Assembly (NCBI GenBank): GCA_964579505.1
Contig: CAZOGC010000007.1
Span: forward strand, 62,001-126,000
DNA from: JAJYSO01 sp964579505
GTDB lineage: Bacteria > Bacteroidota > Bacteroidia > Flavobacteriales > Flavobacteriaceae
DNA length: 64,000 nucleotides
Direction: 5' to 3'
The notes beneath the pieces are model-generated. The model searched no databases, was not told the origin of the DNA, and worked only from the letters and a program-made list of their open reading frames with translations. A program made the position numbers and the translations under genes. Of this stretch, positions 24,036 through 33,997 are shown piece by piece (within the stretch, counting starts at the first letter, position 1; each line of letters starts with the position of its first letter).

Positions 24036-25511
24036 ATGCAATTATTTAATAAATCATATTCGTTAAAAATAACTCTCTTATTCGTCTTTTCAGTCGGATT
24101 CAGCTCCTTTACCCAAGCACAAGAAGGAGCTCCCCAAAAATGGACGCTGCAAGAATGTATTCAATACGCACTAGACCACAACATAGACATTCAACAAGCT
24201 AATTTAGATTTGCAAAATGCAGAAATAGACAAAAGTGATGCTTTAGGAAACTACCTTCCCAGCATTAGCGGTAACATTAGTAACTCATGGAATTCTGGTC
24301 TAACCCAAGATGTAACCACCGGAATTTTAAAAGAGCAAACCACTCGAAATTTATCTGTTGGAGCTACCGCCAGTATCACTCTTTTTAATGGTTTACGAAA
24401 CTTGAGAGAATGGCAACGCGCTAAGTTGTCTAGAATAGCCAGCCAATATTCTTTAGAACAAATGAAGAATGATGTATTACTAAACGTAACTACAGCTTAT
24501 TTAAATGTATTGGTAAACAGAGAAAAACTTGGGGTATTACAAGAACAAAATCAACTAACACAAAAACAATTAGAAGATACCCGTACAAAAATTGAAGAAG
24601 GCGCAGCTCCTGCTGGCGATTCGTTACAAATAAAAGCTACCGATGCTTCTGAAAAACAACAAATCATTACTGCACAAAATAGCGTAAAAATTGCTCTGAT
24701 AAACTTAGCGCAACTCTTGCAGATAGATGATTATAAAAACTTTAGAATTGCACAAGCTACCTATGACGTTCCATTGGCCACTATTCTGAGTAAATCTCCG
24801 GAAGAAATTATTGCCAGCGCCAAAAGAAACCGATACGAGATTAAAATTGCACAGAAAAACTTAGAACTTGCACAAAAAGACTTGCAAATAGCTAAAAGTG
24901 CTTATTACCCAAGACTCAGTGCCTATTTTAATTTTAACACCCGTGAGTCAGGAGCAGCGCGTGTAGAACAGGGCGGTATAGATCCTAACAACCCTACAAA
25001 TGTAATTGGAAAAGTGGTTGGATCCGGTGCCGATGTGGTAACTCCTAATTTTATTCTCAGAGAGGTTGGACCACGACCTTTCTTTAATCAACTATCACGA
25101 AACAAAGGGTATTCTTTCGGGCTACAACTCAGCATTCCTATCTTAAATGGTTTTTCAACAAGAAATTCTGTACGTCGCCAAAAAATTACCATCAAAAAAG
25201 ACCAAAATGCGCTCGATCAGGCCAAACTAAACCTAGCATCAAACGTATATCAAGCCTATGTAGATGCGCAAGGTGCCGCAAAAACATATCGGGCTGCTCA
25301 AATAGCTGTACAAGCTCAGCAAAAGGCTTATGATTTCTCTAAAATTAAATTTGATGTGGGCAATATTACTTCATTAGAGTTTAGCCAAGCTAAATTTAAT
25401 TTGACCAATGCAGAAAGTCAATTGGTTAATGCTAAATACGACTACATCTTTAAATTAAAGCTACTCGAACTCTATTTTGGTGTTCGCCCGGAAGACATTA
25501 ACCTCAATTAA
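24036..25511 (+). CDS. TolC-family outer-membrane efflux protein
   Basis: A 491-residue outer-membrane factor. It has a signal peptide ending SSFTQAQ, then WTLQECIQYALDHNIDIQQA, and two homologous coiled-coil/barrel repeats with LGNYLPSISGNIS and AYYPRLSAYFNF. It is the outer-membrane exit duct for the ABC efflux operon. The ATG at 24036 is used because it gives the signal peptide directly; an earlier in-frame ATG lies inside the adaptor gene. Confidence 0.88.
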   Translation: MQLFNKSYSLKITLLFVFSVGFSSFTQAQEGAPQKWTLQECIQYALDHNIDIQQANLDLQNAEIDKSDALGNYLPSISGNISNSWNSGLTQDVTTGILKEQTTRNLSVGATASITLFNGLRNLREWQRAKLSRIASQYSLEQMKNDVLLNVTTAYLNVLVNREKLGVLQEQNQLTQKQLEDTRTKIEEGAAPAGDSLQIKATDASEKQQIITAQNSVKIALINLAQLLQIDDYKNFRIAQATYDVPLATILSKSPEEIIASAKRNRYEIKIAQKNLELAQKDLQIAKSAYYPRLSAYFNFNTRESGAARVEQGGIDPNNPTNVIGKVVGSGADVVTPNFILREVGPRPFFNQLSRNKGYSFGLQLSIPILNGFSTRNSVRRQKITIKKDQNALDQAKLNLASNVYQAYVDAQGAAKTYRAAQIAVQAQQKAYDFSKIKFDVGNITSLEFSQAKFNLTNAESQLVNAKYDYIFKLKLLELYFGVRPEDINLN

Positions 25512-25517
25512 ACACAA

Positions 25518-26177
25518 GTGGGACTCATTCTTTCTATAGAAACCGCCACAACTAACTGTTCAGTAGCATTGGCACAAGACGGAAAATTAAAGGCAGTTAA
25601 GGAATTTGCCGGTAAAAATTATTCTCATGCCGAAAAACTTCACCCATTCATCAAAGAATTGGTAGAATCTTCCGGCTACACATTTACTGATTTAGAAGCC
25701 ATTGCTGTAAGCAAGGGTCCCGGGTCGTATACCGGTCTCCGCATTGGTGTATCTGCCGCAAAAGGACTCTGCTTTGCACTCAATATTCCGCTAATAGCTA
25801 TAGAAACTTTAGAAATCTTAGCACTTCAGAGTACCCATACAACATACAAATTTGTAGTTCCTATGCTTGATGCTCGAAGAATGGAAGTCTACACCGCTGT
25901 TTTTAACGATAGGGGGGAACAACTCTTGCCTACAGAAGCAAAAATATTGACCCCTTCTTCTTACGCAACATATTTAGAGCAAGGACAGGTACTTTTTATA
26001 GGAAATGCCATTCAAAAATTTCGAGAAATATGTACACACTCTAATGCGATGTACCAAGACGCTTTACCGTCAGCCAAAGAAATGATTGAACTAGCCGAAG
26101 CTTGTTATCAAAAAAAGGAAACAGTAGATGTGGCCTATTTTGAACCGTATTATTTAAAAGATTTTATTGCCAAATAA
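25518..26177 (+). CDS. tsaB: tRNA threonylcarbamoyladenosine biosynthesis protein TsaB
   Basis: A 219-residue ASKHA-fold protein that partners TsaD in forming t6A on ANN-decoding tRNAs. It starts with GTG (25518) and opens LILSIETATTNCSVAL. It then shows AIAVSKGPGSYTGLRIGVSAAKGLCFAL and VVPMLDARRMEVYTAVF, the standard TsaB motifs (each is a continuous stretch, quoted only in part). It lies 6 bp after tolC, so it may be co-transcribed with the efflux operon by readthrough. Confidence 0.9.
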   Translation: MGLILSIETATTNCSVALAQDGKLKAVKEFAGKNYSHAEKLHPFIKELVESSGYTFTDLEAIAVSKGPGSYTGLRIGVSAAKGLCFALNIPLIAIETLEILALQSTHTTYKFVVPMLDARRMEVYTAVFNDRGEQLLPTEAKILTPSSYATYLEQGQVLFIGNAIQKFREICTHSNAMYQDALPSAKEMIELAEACYQKKETVDVAYFEPYYLKDFIAK

Positions 26178-26214
26178 CTCAGCGCAATAAATTAAAAAAA
26201 CATACAAACGCTTT

Positions 26215-26958
26215 TTATAGTTCTTTGTAGTAGTTTACTAGGCGAACCATATCAGCATCTACTTCTTTATGTCTAAACTTAATACGGTTTTTCTTCATAA
26301 ACTGTTTTAATTCTTTTTGATGATCGGGAAAATCTTTATAGGCCGCTCTTTTATCGGCATGTATGCGGTATAACTCCCCATTAATTTTCACAAAATAATA
26401 ATCGTTTTCCTCTAGACGCGCTTTCTTTCCTTTATCATAAGAATTTTTAGGTGGAACAGCGGGAATAAAATTTTGACTCATACGTTTATATAAAGCTACG
26501 CCTCCATTTGTTGCAGGAATTAGAACCATAGCATATCCGCTACGAGTTCCGCGTATTTCGACCGGCAAATTTTGCAGAAATACAAATTTTTTATTTCCCA
26601 GTATTACTGTTATATTTGGAGAGCGCTGCATCCCCATAATCTTTGTGCTAGACAACGATTTTCTAATCTCAAAAACGTCATCAAAAATACGGTAACGTAA
26701 ATAGGTGTCTACTGATCTGGTATTAGTTCCATCATTAAGAATAATCTTCCCCTTCTCAAATTTATTACTCCAATAAGGAGAACCATTTACAGCCTCTAAG
26801 TTTACGATTTTTCCTTTGGCATTAAGAACATCTAGATTACTATTTAGATAAGACTGTCTTACCAGACCTCTATAATCATTAACTGTTAGTGCTTGTGAGT
26901 ATACTGCTTGAAAACCAGCATAAAACAACGCAAAAAATATGAGCATTGCTTTTTTCAT
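26215..26958 (-). CDS. Secreted hypothetical protein
   Basis: A 247-residue protein with a signal peptide (MKKAMLIFFALFYAGFQAVY, cleavage after SQA). The mature part is basic and probably rich in beta-strands. It includes GSPYWSNKFEKGKIILNDG, VDTYLRYRIFDDVFEIRK and a C-terminal basic helix (KELKQFMKKNRIKFRHKEVD). No domain recognised. Similar exported proteins of unknown function are common in Flavobacteria. It is a monocistronic minus-strand gene. Confidence 0.65.
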   Translation of the reverse strand: MKKAMLIFFALFYAGFQAVYSQALTVNDYRGLVRQSYLNSNLDVLNAKGKIVNLEAVNGSPYWSNKFEKGKIILNDGTNTRSVDTYLRYRIFDDVFEIRKSLSSTKIMGMQRSPNITVILGNKKFVFLQNLPVEIRGTRSGYAMVLIPATNGGVALYKRMSQNFIPAVPPKNSYDKGKKARLEENDYYFVKINGELYRIHADKRAAYKDFPDHQKELKQFMKKNRIKFRHKEVDADMVRLVNYYKEL

Positions 26959-27018
26959 AAGTAAGTTGTTTTAGTTTGAATATATTACACTAGGGTAAAT
27001 ATACAAAAACCATTCCTC

Positions 27019-27852
27019 TTATTGAGCTTTATTTAACAGCTCTACATCATATTTAGGATAAGGCATTTGAATACCTACTGCATTAAGTCGTTCTTCTGCG
27101 TGCTCTAACGTGTGCCAATGTATATCCCAAAAATCTGCCGTAGAAGAAACAAACCTAACCGACAAATTAACACAATCATGAGTAAGCTCTCCCACTACAA
27201 CTTGAGGTGCAGGATCTGTATAAACCCCTTTTTGTTCTGTAAGCAAATCAAGCAATACCTCTCGAGCCTTTGCTATATTTGTTCCATAAGCAACACGAAT
27301 TGTCATGGCATCCTTTCTTCTCCCTTCAACTGTATAATTGGTTATTTTGTTGTTAGAGAGCCGACCATTAGGAATAACTACCAACACCTGATTAAAATTA
27401 ATCAATTTGGTATAGAAGACCGTAATTTCTTTTACAGTTCCTGATTCGCCATCGGCGTCAATCCAATCACCAATCTTAAACGGTCTTAGCACAATAATCA
27501 TTACACCTCCAGCAAAATTAGCCAATGACCCCTGTAAAGCCAATCCTACTGCCAAACCGGCCGCCCCTAACATAGCCACAAGAGAACTGGTTTCAACACC
27601 TAGCTTTGCAATTACGATAATAGTCAGAATAATCTTAAGCCCTATGTCTATAATGCTTAACAAAAAATGGCGAAGAGCTTCATCGTATTTTCGTTTTTCA
27701 AAAAGTCGGCGTAAATATTTTATCAGTAATTTTATAATCCATAGACCTAATAAGAATAAGATAATAGCCCCAATAATATTGGGCAAATAATCTAGAAAAA
27801 GTCCAAAATATTTATCCGCTAGTGTCGCCATTGTGCTCAATTCATTCATCAT
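27019..27852 (-). CDS. Small-conductance mechanosensitive channel (MscS family)
   Basis: A 277-residue inner-membrane channel with three N-terminal helices. The third carries the Gly/Ala-rich pore pattern (VAMLGAAGLAVGLALQGSLAN), then the beta domain begins VMIIVLRPFKIGDWIDADG. The cytosolic part continues with IPNGRLSNNKITNYT and ends PYPKYDVELLNK. Length and motifs match the short MscS type that protects against osmotic downshock. A second ATG follows immediately at 27849. Confidence 0.9.
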   Translation of the reverse strand: MMNELSTMATLADKYFGLFLDYLPNIIGAIILFLLGLWIIKLLIKYLRRLFEKRKYDEALRHFLLSIIDIGLKIILTIIVIAKLGVETSSLVAMLGAAGLAVGLALQGSLANFAGGVMIIVLRPFKIGDWIDADGESGTVKEITVFYTKLINFNQVLVVIPNGRLSNNKITNYTVEGRRKDAMTIRVAYGTNIAKAREVLLDLLTEQKGVYTDPAPQVVVGELTHDCVNLSVRFVSSTADFWDIHWHTLEHAEERLNAVGIQMPYPKYDVELLNKAQ

Positions 27853-28016
27853 ACAATTCTTTTGATTAAGCCTACAAATTTATACATTTTTGGCAGTCCA
27901 TAAAACTTAAATTACAGTATCTCTACCTACGTTAATTTTATATAACTATATGATTTACAACTTACATACCTACTATACACACTGATAATCAACGTCTTTA
28001 TGTCATGTATTTTTAG

Positions 28017-28024
28017 TATATTTG
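28017..28024 (+). promoter_or_regulatory. -7 element TATATTTG before the E1 fusion gene
   Basis: An exact TAnnTTTG match 20 bases before the ATG at 28045. The in-frame ATG at 28000 lies upstream of it and so is not on the transcript. Confidence 0.6.
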
Positions 28025-28044
28025 TTACGCAAAAAAACAAGTTC

Positions 28045-30459
28045 ATGCCAGATACTGCTTTAAAACCTGATAATATCACTTTTGATGATTTTAAAAAACA
28101 AGTCATAGCCGACTACAAGATTGCTTTAATTAGCCGAGAATGTAGTTTACTGGGACGTAGAGAAGTACTTACCGGAAAGGCAAAATTCGGAATTTTTGGA
28201 GACGGAAAAGAAATTCCTCAACTCGCCATGGCTAAAGCCTTTAAAAACGGTGATTTTCGCTCTGGATATTACCGCGATCAAACGTTTATGATGGCTTTGG
28301 GCTTGCTTTCTGCCGAAGAATATTTTGCCGGTCTTTATGCTAACACAGACCTTGAAAAAGAACCCATGTCTGGCGGCCGTCAGATGGGAGGTCATTTTGC
28401 CACCGCAAGCCTAAATCCTGACGGGAGTTGGAAAAACCTGCGTAACCAAAAAAATTCTAGTGCTGACATATCTCCTACCGCCGGACAAATGTCACGCCTA
28501 CTCGGGTTAGCACAAGCCTCAAAAATATACAGAAATGTCGAAAACATAACCCATGCCGATAATTTTTCTGACAAAGGAAACGAAGTTGCCTGGGGTACCA
28601 TTGGCGATGCCAGTACCAGCGAAGGTGTTTTTTGGGAAACCATAAATGCTGCCGGAGTTATGCAAGTCCCCATGGTAGTAAGCGTTTGGGATGATGGGTA
28701 TGGAATTTCGGTCCCTAAAAAATACCAAACCACAAAACAAAGTATCTCTAAAGTTTTACAGGGCTTTAAAAGAGATGAAGAAAATGATGGGTATAAAATA
28801 TATACCGTAAAAGGATGGGATTATCCCAGCCTGGTAGCACTCTACGAAAAAGTAAGTACCCATACTCGAAAAGAACATATTCCTGTAATTATTCATGTGC
28901 AAGAACTCACGCAACCTCAGGGTCACTCTACTTCCGGATCACAAGAACGGTATAAAAATACCGAACGCCTCACTTGGGAGAAAGAACACGACTGTATTGT
29001 AAAAATGCGTCAATGGATGATTGAGCAAAACCTAGCCTCTACAGAAGAATTAGACGCGCTAGAAAAAGAAGCAAAAAAAGAAGCAAAAGAGAGTAAAAAA
29101 GCCGCGTGGAAAGCTTTTGGCATAAAACAAAAAGCTGCGAAAAAAGTTCTTATAACACTTTTAAACGACCTGGAAGCTCACCTACCCAACAACGCAGCAA
29201 TTGTTGAGATAAAAAAAGAGTTGGAAAGCTTAAAAGACGTCTATAAATACGAATTATTAAGTGCCGCTCGTAAAGCCATACGGAAGGTCGGGTCTACACA
29301 AATTCCGGAGAAAAAAGCATTGGTTCAATGGATTACCACTTACAAAGCCCAAAACCAACCCGATTATAGCAGTCATTTATATAGTGAAACCGCCCAAAGC
29401 GCCAGAAACATCGAGGAAGTTTTACCTACTTATGCTGACGATGCTCCTAACGTAGATGGACGAATTGTATTACGCGATAATTTTGACTCTATCTTTGCTA
29501 CTAAGTCAAATACATTGGTCTTTGGAGAGGACGCAGGAAACATTGGTGATGTAAACCAAGGTTTAGAAGGGCTTCAAAAAAAATACGGAAAACTACGTAT
29601 AGGAGATACCGGTATTCGAGAAAACACGATTATTGGGCAAGGCATCGGAATGGCTATGCGCGGATTACGCCCTATTGCCGAAATTCAGTACTTAGATTAT
29701 ACCCTTTACTGCTTGCAAATCCTTAGTGATGATTTAGCAACCGTACATTACCGTACCAAAGGGCAACAAAAAGCACCCGTAATTGTACGCACACGCGGGC
29801 ACCGTTTAGAAGGTATCTGGCACAGCGGCTCACCTATGGGTGGGCTCGTAAACCTTATGCGTGGTATAAATATCTTAGTGCCTAGAAACATGGTAAAAGC
29901 TGCCGGCTTTTACAACACTATGTTAGAAAGCGATGAACCGGCGCTTATTGTTGAATCACTAAACGGATATCGACTCAAAGAAAAAATGCCACAAAACTTG
30001 GGTGAATTTCGCACTCCTGTAGGAAAAGTAGAAGTACTTCGCCCCGGAAAAGACCTTACCATTGTTTCATACGGCTCTACTCTACGACTAGTAGAAGAAG
30101 CCGCAGAAGAACTAGCAGAAGCCGGAATAGAAGCAGAAATAATAGACATTCAGTCTCTTTTACCCTTTGATTTAACACATGATATTGCGCAGTCTTTGGC
30201 AAAAACTAACCGGTTGTTGATTGTAGATGAAGATGTTCCGGGAGGAGCCTCTGCCTATATTATGCAAAATATAATAGAAGAACAGGAAGCCTACTTCTCA
30301 TTAGACAGCAAACCACAAACCCTAACCGCCAAAGCGCATAGACCGGCTTACACCACTGATGGTGATTATTTTTCAAAACCTTCAGTAGACGATATTTTTG
30401 AGCGAGCCTACGCTATTATGAATGAAGCCAATCCTGAAAAATATCCGGATTTATATTAG
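28045..30459 (+). CDS. Fused alpha/beta E1 component of a 2-oxoacid dehydrogenase
   Basis: An 804-residue thiamine-diphosphate enzyme with alpha and beta subunits in one chain. The alpha half shows SGYYRDQTFMMALGLLS, GGRQMGGHF and the ThDP motif GDASTSEGVFWETINAAGV. A Lys/Ala-rich linker (about residues 345-385) follows. The beta half shows VFGEDAGNIGDVNQGLEG, RIGDTGIRENTIIGQGIG, EIQYLDYTLY and GSPMGGLVNLMRG. This fused form in Bacteroidota is normally assigned to branched-chain 2-oxoacid (or 2-oxoisovalerate) oxidation; pyruvate is less likely because a separate pdhA is present. It feeds an E2/E3 encoded elsewhere. Confidence 0.88.
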   Translation: MPDTALKPDNITFDDFKKQVIADYKIALISRECSLLGRREVLTGKAKFGIFGDGKEIPQLAMAKAFKNGDFRSGYYRDQTFMMALGLLSAEEYFAGLYANTDLEKEPMSGGRQMGGHFATASLNPDGSWKNLRNQKNSSADISPTAGQMSRLLGLAQASKIYRNVENITHADNFSDKGNEVAWGTIGDASTSEGVFWETINAAGVMQVPMVVSVWDDGYGISVPKKYQTTKQSISKVLQGFKRDEENDGYKIYTVKGWDYPSLVALYEKVSTHTRKEHIPVIIHVQELTQPQGHSTSGSQERYKNTERLTWEKEHDCIVKMRQWMIEQNLASTEELDALEKEAKKEAKESKKAAWKAFGIKQKAAKKVLITLLNDLEAHLPNNAAIVEIKKELESLKDVYKYELLSAARKAIRKVGSTQIPEKKALVQWITTYKAQNQPDYSSHLYSETAQSARNIEEVLPTYADDAPNVDGRIVLRDNFDSIFATKSNTLVFGEDAGNIGDVNQGLEGLQKKYGKLRIGDTGIRENTIIGQGIGMAMRGLRPIAEIQYLDYTLYCLQILSDDLATVHYRTKGQQKAPVIVRTRGHRLEGIWHSGSPMGGLVNLMRGINILVPRNMVKAAGFYNTMLESDEPALIVESLNGYRLKEKMPQNLGEFRTPVGKVEVLRPGKDLTIVSYGSTLRLVEEAAEELAEAGIEAEIIDIQSLLPFDLTHDIAQSLAKTNRLLIVDEDVPGGASAYIMQNIIEEQEAYFSLDSKPQTLTAKAHRPAYTTDGDYFSKPSVDDIFERAYAIMNEANPEKYPDLY

Positions 30460-30630
30460 ATAGCAACAGTATTCCTCTTAAAAATTGATTAAAAAACATA
30501 CTGAATCTTATGTTTTCTATCATAGATAAAATATTTTTCTTTTATTTGGGGGATAAATTTTTAAGGAAAATAAATTAGAAATAACAATTATTTAGTTCTA
30601 TTTTCGTTATCGAATTAAACCTTTCATTAT

Positions 30631-31329
30631 ATGCTAAGCCTATTAATTCAACAAGGTGCACAGGCTGCCCAAGATCTTGAACCCGTCTCAAAAGAAAAAA
30701 CAGTATCCTTTTTTAAATTGCTTTTTAGCGGTGGTCCCGCCGGTAACATCATTATCGGTATTTTATTTTTAATGCTCATCATTGGTATCTACATTTATTT
30801 TGAAAGATTATTTGCTATTAAAGCAGCCTCAAAAACCGATGCTCATTTTATGGATCAAATTCGCGACAACATTGCCAATGGCAATATTGAAGCCGCCAAA
30901 AAAAGATGTGCTCAAGAAAATACCCCGGTAGCTCGACTAACCGAAAAAGGCATTTCAAGAATTGGAAACCCGCTAGAAGACATCAATACCGCTATTGAAA
31001 ACGCCGGACAGGTTGAAATTTACAACCTAGAAAAAAACACCAGTATCTTAGCCACTTTTAGTGGAGCAGGTCCTATGCTGGGCTTCCTAGGTACCGTTGT
31101 AGGGATGGTAATGGCTTTTCACGAACTAGCTACCAGTGGCGGACAAGCACAAATGGGCACCTTGGCCGAAGGAATTTACACCGCTATGAACACCACTGTG
31201 GTAGGACTAATTGTAGGAATTGTGGCGTATGTGGGTTATAATCACCTTGTTGTAAAAACAGATAAGGTGGTACACCAAATGGAAACAACCGCCGTAGAAT
31301 TTTTAGACCTTTTAAACGAACCTGCTTAA
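30631..31329 (+). CDS. exbB: MotA/TolQ/ExbB proton channel protein
   Basis: A 232-residue inner-membrane protein with three helices. Helix 1 is IIIGILFLMLIIGIYIYFER. The conserved pair is SGAGPMLGFLGTVVGMVMAF and EGIYTAMNTTVVGLIVGIVA. It forms the proton-driven motor with ExbD and TonB encoded just downstream (2 bp and 12 bp gaps). It powers TonB-dependent receptors, like the one at 6.9-9.2 kb. Confidence 0.9.
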   Translation: MLSLLIQQGAQAAQDLEPVSKEKTVSFFKLLFSGGPAGNIIIGILFLMLIIGIYIYFERLFAIKAASKTDAHFMDQIRDNIANGNIEAAKKRCAQENTPVARLTEKGISRIGNPLEDINTAIENAGQVEIYNLEKNTSILATFSGAGPMLGFLGTVVGMVMAFHELATSGGQAQMGTLAEGIYTAMNTTVVGLIVGIVAYVGYNHLVVKTDKVVHQMETTAVEFLDLLNEPA

Positions 31330-31330
31330 G

Positions 31331-31723
31331 ATGAAAATAAAAAGAAGAAATAAGGTCAGTGCAGCATTCAATATGTCTTCTATGACAGATATTGTCTTCT
31401 TGCTGTTAATTTTTTTCTTGTTAAGCTCACCTACTGTTACCCCTGAAGCCTTAGATTTAATTTTACCTAAAGCCAAAGGAAAAACTACGGAACAACCCAC
31501 CGTTGCCGTGAGTATAGACAAAGATTTAAATATCTATATAAACGATCAAAAAGTTGCCAAAAATCAACTAGAAACGAAACTGCAAGAGCGTTTAAGTGGG
31601 CAAACAAACCCCACTATTATCTTACGCACAGCACAAAGTGTGCCTATTCAAGCAGCTGTAGATGTAATGGCCATTGCCAAACAACATCAATATAAAGTAG
31701 TTTTAGCGGTCAGACCTCGATAA
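31331..31723 (+). CDS. exbD: ExbD/TolR biopolymer transport protein
   Basis: A 130-residue protein with one membrane helix. It carries the essential aspartate in FNMSSMTDIVFLLLIFFLLS (near residue 20) and a periplasmic domain with VAVSIDKDLNIYINDQKV. It is the partner of ExbB and begins 2 bp after it. Confidence 0.9.
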   Translation: MKIKRRNKVSAAFNMSSMTDIVFLLLIFFLLSSPTVTPEALDLILPKAKGKTTEQPTVAVSIDKDLNIYINDQKVAKNQLETKLQERLSGQTNPTIILRTAQSVPIQAAVDVMAIAKQHQYKVVLAVRPR

Positions 31724-31734
31724 ACCTTACTAGT

Positions 31735-32589
31735 ATGGTCTTGTTTCATACCAAATCCGAAAAAAAATCTCTTGCTATTACTTCTGTCATTACGGTAATA
31801 TTAGCCTTGTTATTGCTTTTTTTCGGGTTAACTTCTATGTATCCTCCTGTAGAAAACGGTATTGCTATTAATTTTGGAAACTCGGCTGTAGGGATGGGAG
31901 AAACTCAACCTTCTAAACCGGTAAAAATGGCACCTACGGTTAAAACTACCCCTCAAGAGCCTCAGCCACAAAAAGAAGTTTCTCCACAAAAACAAAACAA
32001 AGACATCTTAACGCAAAATACGGAGGATGCTCCGGTTATTCCGCCTAAAAAGAAGAAGGAAAAAACAAAAGAGCACAAAGTAATTCCTCCTAAAAAAGAA
32101 ACCGTTAAAAAAGAAGTGCAAAAAAAGCCGGTTGAAAAGCCCAAACCTTCAAAGTCTACCACCGATGCGCTAAACAACATTTTAAACGGTAAAAAACAAC
32201 AGGGCTCAAGCGCTAAAGGAGAAGGAAACGATCAACTTGCCGGAGACAAAGGAGACCCTTCGGGAGATCGTAATGCCACTTCTTATTACGGACAAGGAAA
32301 AGGACTTAGCGGAAGTGGCAACTACCGACTTAGCGGCCGAAAAGCCTTAGTAAAGAAAAAATATGTACAAAAGTGCAATGAAGAGGGTACTGTAGTAGTT
32401 GAAATTAAAGTGAATCGCCAAGGAAATGTAGTACGTGCCATTCCGGGCGTAAAAGGCTCTACCAATACCAGTAGCTGCTTACTCGAACCGGCTAAACGCG
32501 CAGCTTTAGACACCAAATTCAACGCAGACCCCAATGCCCCGGCCATACAAACGGGCTATATAATTTACGTCTTTAAATTATCTGATTAA
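31735..32589 (+). CDS. tonB: Energy transducer TonB
   Basis: A 284-residue protein. An N-terminal helix (LAITSVITVILALLLLFFGL) is followed by a long Pro/Lys/Gln-rich periplasmic spacer (about residues 60-140) with PPKKKK and KPVEKPKPSK. A Gly/Ser-rich stretch comes next, then a C-terminal TonB-like domain (GTVVVEIKVNRQGNVVRAIP, ending YIIYVFKLSD). It couples the ExbB-ExbD motor to outer-membrane receptors. The gene order exbB-exbD-tonB-folC is regular for Flavobacteria. Confidence 0.88.
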   Translation: MVLFHTKSEKKSLAITSVITVILALLLLFFGLTSMYPPVENGIAINFGNSAVGMGETQPSKPVKMAPTVKTTPQEPQPQKEVSPQKQNKDILTQNTEDAPVIPPKKKKEKTKEHKVIPPKKETVKKEVQKKPVEKPKPSKSTTDALNNILNGKKQQGSSAKGEGNDQLAGDKGDPSGDRNATSYYGQGKGLSGSGNYRLSGRKALVKKKYVQKCNEEGTVVVEIKVNRQGNVVRAIPGVKGSTNTSSCLLEPAKRAALDTKFNADPNAPAIQTGYIIYVFKLSD

Positions 32590-32594
32590 ACCTC

Positions 32595-33815
32595 ATGACT
32601 TACCCTGAAACTCTCACATGGATGTTTCAACAACTCCCCATGTATCAACGAAAAGGGAAAAGTGCTTTCAAAAAAGACCTTACCAACAGTATTCAATTAG
32701 CCAACCATTTAAATCATCCGGAAAAGACTTTTAAAACCATTCATATTGCCGGTACCAACGGCAAAGGATCGGTTAGTCATATGTTGGCTTCCATTTTTCA
32801 AGAAGCCGGCTATAAAACCGGATTATACACCTCTCCTCATCTCAAAGATTTTAGAGAGCGAATTCGCATAAACGGGCAGATGGTTTCGCCACATTTTGTG
32901 ACTAATTTTATCCAACAACATCAAGATTTTTTACACAAACAGCAACTTTCCTTTTTTGAAATGACCGTCGGAATGGCCTTTCAATATTTTGCACAAGAAA
33001 AAGTAGACATTGCCATTATTGAAACCGGATTAGGAGGACGTTTAGATTCTACCAATATCATTTCACCTAAATTAGCGATTATTACCAACATAGGATTTGA
33101 TCATATGCAGTTTTTAGGCGATACCCTACCCAAAATAGCTGCTGAAAAAGCCGGCATTATAAAGTCGAACACCCCGGTAGTTATTGGAGAACGAAACTCA
33201 CTTACAACTCCGGTTTTTAAAGAAAAAGCGCGACAAGTAGAGGCTCCTATCTTTTTTGCAGAAGACACCTCTTTTACGCAGTATGATTGCGACTTAAAAG
33301 GAGAATATCAATCGCACAATCTACAAACCGTTTTAAAGGCTGTAGAAGTAGTACGCAAACTAGGATGGAAAATTACCGAACCTCAACTGATTTCTGCGCT
33401 CAAAAACGTACAACAAAACACCGGACTACAAGGGCGCTGGCAACAATTGGGAAGTGACCCCAAAATTATTTGCGATACCGGACACAACAAAGAAGGGCTT
33501 ACTTATGTAATGCATCAACTTTCTCAAGAAAAATACGACCAGTTACACATTGTTTTAGGAGTAGTAAACGATAAGGATCTAGACGGAGTTTTACCCCTAT
33601 TTCCAAAAAACGCCCACTATTATTTTTGTAAAGCCAATGTACCCCGTGGATTAGATGCACAAATCTTAGCTGAAGCGGCAAAAAAACACGACTTAATTGG
33701 AAAAATTTACCGTGATATACCCACCGCATATAAGGCAGCAAAACAAGCTGCTACCCCAGATGATTTAATCTTTATAGGAGGTAGCACTTTTACAGTCGCA
33801 GAAGTTCTTCCCTAA
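32595..33815 (+). CDS. folC: Folylpolyglutamate synthase/dihydrofolate synthase
   Basis: A 406-residue Mur-ligase-family enzyme that adds glutamate to folates. It shows the ATP-binding loop HIAGTNGKGSVSHMLASIF (near residue 53), YTSPHLKDFRERIRING, IIETGLGGRLDSTNI and the C-terminal ligase domain with CDTGHNKEG. It starts 6 bp after tonB and is probably co-transcribed. Confidence 0.92.
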   Translation: MTYPETLTWMFQQLPMYQRKGKSAFKKDLTNSIQLANHLNHPEKTFKTIHIAGTNGKGSVSHMLASIFQEAGYKTGLYTSPHLKDFRERIRINGQMVSPHFVTNFIQQHQDFLHKQQLSFFEMTVGMAFQYFAQEKVDIAIIETGLGGRLDSTNIISPKLAIITNIGFDHMQFLGDTLPKIAAEKAGIIKSNTPVVIGERNSLTTPVFKEKARQVEAPIFFAEDTSFTQYDCDLKGEYQSHNLQTVLKAVEVVRKLGWKITEPQLISALKNVQQNTGLQGRWQQLGSDPKIICDTGHNKEGLTYVMHQLSQEKYDQLHIVLGVVNDKDLDGVLPLFPKNAHYYFCKANVPRGLDAQILAEAAKKHDLIGKIYRDIPTAYKAAKQAATPDDLIFIGGSTFTVAEVLP

Positions 33816-33952
33816 CGTCAACCATAAACGCACATATTTTAAAAGACTAGGGTTTAAAACCCATAAAGAAGTTTTTTATCACCCTAATTACTCAAAATCT
33901 GCTATTTGCATTTGATTGTCAAATCTATCTTCAATTTTTTTTTAAGAAGGTT

Positions 33953-33981
33953 TTGCAGAATACAAAATTAGATTATATTTG
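33953..33981 (+). promoter_or_regulatory. Predicted tRNA promoter
   Basis: TTG (33953-33955), 18 bases, then TATATTTG (33974-33981), a full match to the flavobacterial promoter pattern, 17 bases before the mature tRNA-Val. It is the cleanest promoter in the window. Confidence 0.75.
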
Positions 33982-33997
33982 CATCCCATTTATGAAT

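Noticed and set aside
28045..30459. Misassembly fusing E1 alpha and beta
   Set aside because: The fused form with a Lys/Ala-rich linker is a known Bacteroidota protein type and the frame is clean throughout.
32080..32160. Low-complexity A+G-rich repeat as a possible structural element
   Set aside because: It encodes the Pro/Lys-rich spacer of TonB and needs no other explanation.
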